Source of the DNA: Bacillota bacterium
Lineage (GTDB): Bacteria > Bacillota > Clostridia > Oscillospirales > Oscillospiraceae
Direction of reading: 5' to 3'
Length of the DNA: 5,901 bases
Assembly: GCA_023395775.1 (NCBI GenBank)
Contig: JAEWYA010000170.1
Span: 1 to 5,901, forward strand
Shown here: piece after piece, positions 1 through 4,410 of the stretch
How the letters are laid out: each line of letters opens with the position of its first letter
Position numbering within the stretch: position 1 is the first letter of the stretch
Notes under the pieces: generated by a model
Database searches by the model: none
Told to the model about the DNA's origin: nothing
The model's input: the letters and a program-made list of their open reading frames with translations, nothing else
Made by a program: the position numbers and the translations under genes

Positions 1-303
1 GGGAGGTACGTGCTGCTGCTGAATTCCATGCGGGGCGCTCCCACCCGTTCGGCCCACTTTGAAACCGCCGTTGCCTGCGCCTTTCCCAACGGGGAGACCC
101 TGACGGCGGCAGGCCGGTGCGACGGGGCGATCGCCTTCGCCCCCATGGGCACCGGGGGCTTTGGGTACGATCCGGTGTTTCTGGTCCCCGAGCGGGCCAA
201 AACCTTTGGCCAGATGACGGAGGAGGAAAAGGCCTCGCTTTCTCACCGGGGCAAGGCTCTGCGGGCCTTTGCGGCGGAGTTGGAGGCGCATCTCAAAAAA
301 TAA
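1..303 (+). CDS. rdgB: XTP/dITP pyrophosphatase (RdgB/HAM1 family), C-terminal part, 5' end outside window
   Basis: This enzyme hydrolyses non-canonical purine triphosphates (ITP, dITP, XTP) to monophosphate and pyrophosphate, keeping deaminated bases out of DNA and RNA in the cytoplasm. The visible 100 residues are open from the first base. The GTG at base 10 is internal, because the frame continues upstream and the family is about 200 residues long, so roughly half is missing. Family signatures seen: GTGGFGYDPVF at visible residues 50-60 (the substrate-binding glycine/aromatic motif), KTF at 67-69, then EEEK at 74-77 followed by SHRGKAL at 81-87, the conserved C-terminal Ser-His-Arg element that contacts the base. 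The C-terminus (LEAHLKK, TAA stop) falls where the family normally ends, so the 3' end is intact. A likely terminator follows, so it appears to close an upstream transcription unit. The family call is firm; nothing can be said about its start or upstream partners. Confidence 0.93.
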   Translation, partial: GRYVLLLNSMRGAPTRSAHFETAVACAFPNGETLTAAGRCDGAIAFAPMGTGGFGYDPVFLVPERAKTFGQMTEEEKASLSHRGKALRAFAAELEAHLKK

Positions 304-323
304 GCGCCTGACGGCGCAAGGGC

Positions 324-357
324 GGCGTCTGCTGCCGGAGCGAATGACGCTTTTTTT
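324..357 (+). terminator. Probable Rho-independent terminator after rdgB
   Basis: The stem GCGTC (325-329) pairs with GACGC (346-350), extended by a G-U pair (324/351). Inside it GCT (331-333) can pair with AGC (339-341) around a GCCGG loop. A run of T follows immediately (351-357). Position, stem and T-run fit an intrinsic terminator 20 bases past the rdgB stop. The internal asymmetry (T opposite GAAT) makes it weaker than a textbook example. A separate perfect hairpin, GCGCC-TGAC-GGCGC, lies at 304-317 right after the stop codon. Confidence 0.6.
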
Positions 358-397
358 CGAGCCTTAAAAAAAGATTCCTGAAAATTGGGGAAACTTA

Positions 398-426
398 TTG
401 ACAAATCCCAGCGTCTGTCATAGAAA
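398..426 (+). promoter_or_regulatory. Probable sigma-A promoter for the yhbY operon
   Basis: A perfect -35 hexamer TTGACA (398-403) is followed after exactly 17 bases by TAGAAA (421-426), which matches four of six positions of TATAAT. It sits in an AT-rich island (about 358-475) that contrasts with the GC-rich coding DNA on both sides and lies between a terminator and yhbY. Initiation near 433 would give a 5' leader of about 40 bases. The -35 box and spacing are strong and the -10 box is mediocre. Confidence 0.6.
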
Positions 427-453
427 TATAAAAATCACAGAACGATACAATAC

Positions 454-462
454 AAGGGGAGA
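454..462 (+). promoter_or_regulatory. Ribosome binding site of yhbY with long spacer
   Basis: AAGGGGAGA is the only purine-rich Shine-Dalgarno-like sequence upstream of yhbY. It ends 13 bases before the ATG at 476, longer than the usual 5-9. The spacer is almost all A and T. An in-frame TAA at 470-472 rules out a start further upstream, and the protein's N-terminus (MELTSKQR) is the family start, so the ATG is right despite the spacing. Confidence 0.55.
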
Positions 463-475
463 TTATATTTAATTT

Positions 476-799
476 ATGGAACTGACAAGCAAACAGCGCG
501 CACAACTGCGCGGCATGGCAAATACAATTGATACAATCCTGCAGGTGGGCAAGGAAGGCGTTACTGACAATCTCATCCATCAGGCGGATGAGGCGCTGGA
601 AGCGCGGGAGCTCATCAAGGGCCGGGTGCTGGAAAATTCCATGCTCACCGCGCGGGAGGCCTGCGATCAGCTGGCAAAGCCCACCCGCAGCGAGCCGGTA
701 CAGGTGATCGGAAGCAAGTTCGTGCTGTACCGGGAGACCCACTCAAGGCCGAAGGACAAGCGTATTGCGCTGGTAAAAGAAAGACAGCGTAAGGCCTGA
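476..799 (+). CDS. yhbY: YhbY/YqeI-type CRM-domain RNA-binding protein
   Basis: A small cytoplasmic RNA-binding protein of the CRS1-YhbY (CRM) family, associated with assembly of the large ribosomal subunit. The 107 residues are essentially one CRM domain, slightly longer than the usual 95-100 because of a basic tail (residues 92-107, Lys/Arg-rich). Seen in order: the N-terminal LTSKQRAQLRGMA (3-15), the GxxG loop GKEG at 25-28 that binds RNA in this fold, the helix DNLIHQADEALEARELIK (31-48) with the family's ALEARELIK signature, and the closing strands VQVIG (75-79) and FVLYR (82-86). It is first in the probable operon, directly upstream of nadD by 24 bases, as in the Bacillus yqe cluster where yqeI precedes nadD. 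Start chosen: ATG with the conserved N-terminus and a stop codon just upstream. Its precise step in 50S assembly is not evident from sequence. Confidence 0.95.
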   Translation: MELTSKQRAQLRGMANTIDTILQVGKEGVTDNLIHQADEALEARELIKGRVLENSMLTAREACDQLAKPTRSEPVQVIGSKFVLYRETHSRPKDKRIALVKERQRKA

Positions 800-823
800 T
801 TTTAAAAGCAAGGGGGAAGTTCC

Positions 824-2017
824 ATGCGGATCGGTGTCTACGGCGGGACCTTCAATCCGCCCCATCTGGGCCATATCACGGCGGCGCGAGCGGTGTTTGA
901 ACTGCTGAAGCTGGACAAGCTGCTTTTGATACCTGACGCCCAGCCTCCCCACAAGCCCTTGCCTCAGGGCAGCCCCACGGCGCGGCAGCGCCTGGAGCTG
1001 ACGCGTTTGGCGGGAGAGCAGCTGGGGCTGGGGGAAAAGGTGGAAACTCTGGATATCGAGCTGTGCCGCGGCGGCAAGAGCTATACCTCCGACACGCTGG
1101 CGGCGGTCCGGGAGCTGTACCCGGGCGACGAGCTGTGGCTGCTGATGGGAACGGACATGTTTTTAACCCTTCCTACATGGCATGAGCCGGAGCGCATTAT
1201 GGCTCTGGCGGGGATCGCGGCCTTCGGCCGGTCGGAGAAGGACACGGAGGAGCTGTTTGCCATTCAGCGGGAGCGGCTCTATCGGACGTACCCCTTTGCC
1301 CGTATCTTTACGCTCACAGTCCCCGGCGTGGTGGACATCTCCTCCACGGACCTGCGGGATAAGCTGGCGGAGGGCGGCGGAAGCTATTATCTGGCCCCGG
1401 CGGTATACGGCGCCATCCTGCGGGATAAGCTGTACGGTACGGACGAGGACCTGAAGGCTCTGCCGCTGGAAAAGCTCCGGCCCGTGGCGCTGAGTTTCCT
1501 CAAGCACAAGCGCATCCCCCACGTACTGGGCACGGAACAGGAGGCAATCCGCCTGTCTGTACGGTATGGCGCGGACGTGGGCAAGGCCCGGGTGGCGGCC
1601 CTGCTGCATGACTGCACGAAAAAACTGGAGATGGACGAGCAAACGGCCCTTTGCCGAATTTACGGCATTCGGCTGGACGAGCTGGAACAGCGCGCGCTGA
1701 AGCTGCTGCACGCCAAGACCGGCGCGGCCATCGCGCGGGATGTCTTCGGTGTGGACGACGAGATCTACACGGCAATTTTCTGGCACACCACCGGACACGC
1801 CAATATGACGCTTCTGGAGAAGATTATGTACCTCGCGGATTACATTGAGCCCACCCGCGACTTTCCCGGTGTGGACGGGCTGCGGGCGGCGTGTTATGAA
1901 GATCTGGACAAGGGGCTGCGGATGGGCCTTGAAATGACGATTCAGGAAATGCGTGACCGGGGCAACCCGGTTCACAGCGCTACGCTGGAAGCGGATGAGT
2001 ATCTGAAAGGAAACTGA
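824..2017 (+). CDS. nadD: Fused NadD (nicotinate-mononucleotide adenylyltransferase) and YqeK-type HD hydrolase
   Basis: A 397-residue bifunctional protein. Residues 1 to about 205 are NadD, which joins ATP and nicotinate mononucleotide to make deamido-NAD. It has the nucleotidyltransferase motif GGTFNPPHLGH (7-17), the YTSDTL element (87-92), GTDMF and TWH (109-120), and ISSTDLR (172-178), the ISSTxxR phosphate-binding signature. Residues from about 210 to 397 are a YqeK-like HD domain with its full metal-ligand set: H233, H262-D263, H296, H321 in WHTTGHANM, and D339 in LADYIEPTR. Proteins of this type hydrolyse Ap4A symmetrically to two ADP. In Bacillus the two are separate adjacent genes; here the frame runs through with only a short linker (about 205-215) and no stop or internal start suggesting two proteins. 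Both active sites look intact. AGGGGGA at 811-817, six bases before the ATG, supports the start. The LCP gene follows after 10 bases. Confidence 0.95.
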   Translation: MRIGVYGGTFNPPHLGHITAARAVFELLKLDKLLLIPDAQPPHKPLPQGSPTARQRLELTRLAGEQLGLGEKVETLDIELCRGGKSYTSDTLAAVRELYPGDELWLLMGTDMFLTLPTWHEPERIMALAGIAAFGRSEKDTEELFAIQRERLYRTYPFARIFTLTVPGVVDISSTDLRDKLAEGGGSYYLAPAVYGAILRDKLYGTDEDLKALPLEKLRPVALSFLKHKRIPHVLGTEQEAIRLSVRYGADVGKARVAALLHDCTKKLEMDEQTALCRIYGIRLDELEQRALKLLHAKTGAAIARDVFGVDDEIYTAIFWHTTGHANMTLLEKIMYLADYIEPTRDFPGVDGLRAACYEDLDKGLRMGLEMTIQEMRDRGNPVHSATLEADEYLKGN

Positions 2018-2027
2018 AAAGCAGACG

Positions 2028-3545
2028 ATGAACGATTATAGAGAGACTCGGAACGGGGGACAGAAGAAGTCCTCCCAGGGATCGGAGCGGAAAGCAAAGC
2101 ACAAAAGCCGCCTGACGGGGAAGCAAAAGATCCTGCTTTCCGTGGCGATTGTGCTGGCGGTGGTTTTGGCGGTGACGCTGGCGTACCGGGCGGTGTTTGT
2201 CAAGCCGGAGCTGACCCAGAAGGACCCGGATTCCTCCGCAGAGGAGATTGACTACGGCGACGGCGTCCGCCCCCGCAGCGACGGAGAGCGAAAGAGCAAG
2301 GATTATTATACCGTCTTGGTGATGGGCCGGGACACCGGCGGCGGAGGCAACACGGATACCATGATGCTGGCCAGCTATGACGTGACCAACCAGAAGCTGA
2401 CCGTCATGAATATTCCCCGGGACACCATGGTGAACGTCTCCTGGGATATCAAGCGCATCAACTCCGTCTATAATTACTACGGCGGCGGAGACAAGGGCGT
2501 CAAAAAGGTCTATCAGGAGGTTTCCCAGCTGGTGGGTTTTGAACCGGATTATCAGGTCATCGTCGAATGGGATGCCGTGGGTAAGCTGGTGGACGCCATC
2601 GGAGGGGTCTATTTCGACGTACCTAGGAACATGAATTATGAGGACCCCTATCAGGATCTCTCCATTCATATCGATAAGGGCTATCAGCTGCTGGACGGAA
2701 AGCAGGCCATGGGGGTCATCCGCTATCGCCACGACAACAACATGAAATACGGCTACGCCAACGGAGACCTGGGCCGCATTGAGACCCAGCAGGCGTTTTT
2801 GAAGGCGGTTATCCAGCAGCTTTTGCAGGTAAAAAACGTAGGCAAGATCAATCAGTTCGCCAAAATCTTTGAGGAGAACGTGGAGACCGACCTGAGTGTA
2901 CAGAATCTGTTCTGGTTTGGCCAGGAGGCCATTATGGGCGGACTGACCATGGACAATGTGGAATTTGTCACCATGCCCAACACGCCGAAATCCTGTTACA
3001 GCCGGGTCTATCACAACTACCAGTCCTACGTGGTCCCCAACGCCACGGAGCTGCTGGATCTGGTGAACAATCAGCTCAGTCCCTTTGTGGAGACCTTTAC
3101 CCCCAGCGATCTGGATATTATGTCCATCAATTCCGACGGCTCCGTCAGTTCTTCCACCGGACATGTGGAGGACAGCAAGGCCGTGTTCGCCCCGGTAATC
3201 CCCTCCAATACACCTACCGACCCGGTGGAGGAGGAGAACAGTGAGACCGCTGGCGGCGAGACTGCAACGGACCCGTCGGCAACAGACCCGACCACCACGA
3301 ATCCGTCGATCACGGACCCCAGTGTGACGGATCCGGCCACAACACCCTCTGGCGGGACCACGGGCGGGACCACCGGAGGAACAACCGGAGTAACCACCGG
3401 AGGAACCACCACGACGCCCTCCACCGGCGGGACCGGCGGCAGTTCCGCCGCCACTGATCCCGGTACGCAGACCACTACGCCGGACAACTCGGTGATCGTT
3501 CCGCCGGAGGTTACCACGGTGCCGGACGCCGCCGCCGGCACCTGA
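2028..3545 (+). CDS. LytR-CpsA-Psr (LCP) family glycopolymer transferase with repetitive tail
   Basis: LCP enzymes move lipid-linked wall polymers (teichoic acid, capsule or similar) onto peptidoglycan at the outer membrane face. The 505 residues read: a basic cytoplasmic N-terminus (1-34), one membrane anchor (about 35-53), a linker, the extracytoplasmic LCP domain (about 94-350), then a low-complexity tail. LCP signatures: GRDTGGGGNTDTMML (100-114) with Asp110, MNIPRDTMV (127-135) with Arg131 and Asp132, INSVYNYYGG (144-153), IRYRHDN (231-237), and DLGRIETQQAFLKA (247-260) with Arg250 and Gln254; these Arg and Asp residues bind the polyprenyl pyrophosphate head group. Residues 400-505 are rich in Thr, Pro, Gly and Asp, with five TDPxx units and GGTT units. 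No LytR_C domain is seen. The start has no clear Shine-Dalgarno (AAAGGA lies 16 bases upstream), so translation may depend on nadD, which ends 10 bases before. The polymer substrate is unknown. Confidence 0.93.
   Translation: MNDYRETRNGGQKKSSQGSERKAKHKSRLTGKQKILLSVAIVLAVVLAVTLAYRAVFVKPELTQKDPDSSAEEIDYGDGVRPRSDGERKSKDYYTVLVMGRDTGGGGNTDTMMLASYDVTNQKLTVMNIPRDTMVNVSWDIKRINSVYNYYGGGDKGVKKVYQEVSQLVGFEPDYQVIVEWDAVGKLVDAIGGVYFDVPRNMNYEDPYQDLSIHIDKGYQLLDGKQAMGVIRYRHDNNMKYGYANGDLGRIETQQAFLKAVIQQLLQVKNVGKINQFAKIFEENVETDLSVQNLFWFGQEAIMGGLTMDNVEFVTMPNTPKSCYSRVYHNYQSYVVPNATELLDLVNNQLSPFVETFTPSDLDIMSINSDGSVSSSTGHVEDSKAVFAPVIPSNTPTDPVEEENSETAGGETATDPSATDPTTTNPSITDPSVTDPATTPSGGTTGGTTGGTTGVTTGGTTTTPSTGGTGGSSAATDPGTQTTTPDNSVIVPPEVTTVPDAAAGT
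3267..3341 (+). repeat. Five pentapeptide repeats (TDPxx) coded in tandem in the LCP tail
   Basis: Residues 414-438 of the LCP protein read as five consecutive five-residue units: TDPSA, TDPTT, TNPSI, TDPSV, TDPAT. The underlying DNA is a degenerate 15-base period. The unit is extracellular, Thr- and Pro-rich, and probably unstructured. It resembles wall-spanning or O-glycosylated linkers, but the role is inference. Confidence 0.8.
3351..3410 (+). repeat. 12-base tandem repeat coding for GGTT units in the LCP tail
   Basis: Five consecutive 12-base units encode Gly-Gly-Thr-Thr, with one unit changed to Gly-Val-Thr-Thr (residues 442-461). Units are variants of GGCGGGACCACC and GGAGGAACCACC. 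Copies differ mainly at third codon positions. The unit length is a multiple of three, so gain or loss of copies would leave the frame intact. Confidence 0.85.
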
Positions 3546-3626
3546 GCCGGAGACGCGCCGAATTGCGCCGTATTACTTTAAAAAACGCCTTGTATTGGGA
3601 TTGTTTAAACTGAAAGGAAGAATAGA

Positions 3627-3986
3627 ATGACACCAAAGGAAATTGCTCTGGCGGCCGTTCGCGCGCTGGATGAGAAGAAGGGCAAGGAGATCGCCGCCAT
3701 TGAGATTGCGGACCTGACGACTCTGGCGGACTATTTTGTCATTGCCTCCGGCACCTCCAACACCCAGATTAACGCGCTGTGCGATGCCGTGGAAAAAGCA
3801 CTGAAGGAGCAGGGGGAGATGCCTCTGCGCCGGGAGGGCTACCGGGACGGCACCTGGGTTCTGCTGGACTACGGGTGCGTTGCCGTGCATGTGTTTTCAC
3901 AGGAGGCAAGGGAATTTTACGATTTGGAGCGCCTGTGGCGGGACGGCAGGCAGGTGGACCTGACGGGACTTCTGACGCAGGACTGA
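3627..3986 (+). CDS. rsfS: Ribosomal silencing factor RsfS (RsfA/YqeL, Iojap family)
   Basis: RsfS binds ribosomal protein uL14 on the free 50S subunit and blocks joining with the 30S, slowing translation when nutrients run short. The 119 residues match the family's usual length of about 105-120. Seen in order: an N-terminal helix (4-15), the strand pair IAAIEIADLTTLADYFVIASGTS (22-44) carrying the DYFVI-SGTS signature, the helix NTQINALCDAVEKALKE (45-61), then GYRDGTWVLLDYGCVAVHVF (71-90) and REFYDLERLW (95-104), which are the most conserved parts of the family and include the uL14-facing surface. AAAGGAAG (3613-3620), six bases before the ATG, is a good ribosome binding site. It sits 81 bases after the LCP gene, matching the Firmicute order yqeK - (LCP) - rsfS. 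No clear terminator follows before the leuS leader promoter. Confidence 0.96.
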   Translation: MTPKEIALAAVRALDEKKGKEIAAIEIADLTTLADYFVIASGTSNTQINALCDAVEKALKEQGEMPLRREGYRDGTWVLLDYGCVAVHVFSQEAREFYDLERLWRDGRQVDLTGLLTQD

Positions 3987-4017
3987 GAGAGATCATCGGG
4001 AGGCTCGCGGATTTTTC

Positions 4018-4046
4018 TTGACAAAAAGCAAAAACCCCCGTAGAAT
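4018..4046 (+). promoter_or_regulatory. Strong sigma-A promoter of the leuS leader
   Basis: TTGACA (4018-4023), a 17-base spacer, and TAGAAT (4041-4046, five of six matches to TATAAT) form a near-consensus vegetative promoter preceded by a T-run (4012-4016). Transcription should begin near 4053, just at the 5' edge of T-box Stem I. leuS therefore has its own start and need not rely on read-through from rsfS. Confidence 0.88.
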
Positions 4047-4052
4047 AGCGAT

Positions 4053-4363
4053 GTTAAAGACGTTGAAGGGATGAAAGACGAGTTTGTCTGCCTCAGAGAG
4101 CCGGCGGCTGGTGCGAGCCGGTGGAGACATGTTCGTGGATGACTGCTCCCGGAGTTTTCCGCCTGAACCGGAGTAGGGCGGGACGGACGGCCCCGTTACA
4201 GGCTGATGGTCCGAGAGGGCGCGTGGAGGTTCGCGGCAGACGCCGATGTCCCAGTCCGGCGCTTTTTCGGGACCCAAGAGGGCCGTCCGGGCGACCGGCG
4301 GCTGAATCAGGGTGGTATCGCGTCACAACGCCCCTGACCGCTGCGGTCAGGGGCGCATTTTTT
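4053..4363 (+). promoter_or_regulatory. T-box riboswitch (leucine, CUG specifier) controlling leuS
   Basis: The leader RNA senses uncharged tRNA-Leu and lets transcription proceed into leuS only when it is bound. The T-box element AATCAGGGTGGTATCGCG (4305-4322) is nearly canonical, with the TGGT bulge (4313-4316) that pairs with the tRNA acceptor end. Stem I folds as 4078-4089 with 4125-4136 (one U-U mismatch), an AGAGA bulge (4095-4099), and an apical stem CCGGC/GCCGG (4101-4105/4117-4121). GGGA/TCCC (4068-4071/4147-4150) closes an internal loop whose 3' side carries the leucine codon CTG at 4143-4145. CCGCC/GGCGG (4159-4163/4177-4181) encloses GAA and AGTA, the Stem II S-turn sequences, and GACGG...CCGTTA (4182-4197) resembles the Stem IIA/B pseudoknot. 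Stem III is 4282-4299. The antiterminator pairs TCAGGG (4307-4312) with CCCTGA (4332-4337), competing with the terminator. Confidence 0.95.
4329..4363 (+). terminator. Regulated intrinsic terminator of the leuS T-box
   Basis: CGCCCCTGACCG (4329-4340) and CGGTCAGGGGCG (4344-4355) form a perfect 12-bp stem with a CTG loop, followed by CA and six T (4358-4363). Its 5' arm contains CCCTGA (4332-4337), which alternatively pairs with the T-box, so the two structures exclude each other. It probably also ends transcripts coming from the rsfS operon, since none of the gaps from yhbY to here shows a better terminator. Confidence 0.95.
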
Positions 4364-4366
4364 GCG

Positions 4367-4385
4367 TTTGCCCGGCCGGGGCAAA
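4367..4385 (+). other. Hairpin between the T-box terminator and the leuS start
   Basis: TTTGCCC (4367-4373) pairs perfectly with GGGCAAA (4379-4385) around a five-base loop GGCCG. It is followed by AA, not a T-run, so it is not a second terminator. It would sit at or near the 5' side of the leuS reading frame, 6 bases upstream of AAAGGA (4392-4397). It could protect a processed mRNA end or affect ribosome access; both are inference. Confidence 0.6.
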
Positions 4386-4391
4386 AACCAG

Positions 4392-4397
4392 AAAGGA
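4392..4397 (+). promoter_or_regulatory. Ribosome binding site of leuS, long spacer
   Basis: AAAGGA ends 13 bases before the ATG at 4411, longer than ideal. No closer purine-rich site exists and no in-frame ATG, GTG or TTG lies between it and 4411. The conserved N-terminus MKYDFTGIEKKWQ confirms the start. Confidence 0.5.
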
Positions 4398-4410
4398 ACG
4401 GTCTTGTAAA

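Noticed and set aside
1980..3164. 394-codon minus-strand frame opposite the LCP gene
   Set aside because: The plus strand encodes a clear LCP protein. The antisense product shows only low-complexity His/Val/Asp composition with no motif or ribosome binding site.
3071..3541. Minus-strand frame rich in Val, Pro and Gly opposite the LCP tail
   Set aside because: Its repeats (VVPPV) are the mirror of the plus-strand GGTT repeat, so they carry no independent evidence of coding.
3535..3568. Possible terminator after the LCP gene (CCGGC/GCCGG around the stop codon, GCGC/GCGC at 3555-3568)
   Set aside because: The stems are short, one overlaps the stop codon, and neither is followed by a T-run, so rsfS is more likely co-transcribed.
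3560..3610. Separate promoter for rsfS
   Set aside because: The region is AT-rich, but no pair of -35 and -10 hexamers at 16-18 base spacing had more than about three matches at each site.
3990..4017. Possible terminator after rsfS ending in ATTTTTC
   Set aside because: The T5 run is present but I could not form a stem of useful length in front of it. The T-run more likely belongs to the upstream region of the leuS promoter.
4146..4148. CTC as the T-box specifier instead of CTG
   Set aside because: In the fold that pairs GGGA with TCCC these bases lie mostly in the closing helix, leaving CTG at 4143-4145 as the unpaired leucine codon.
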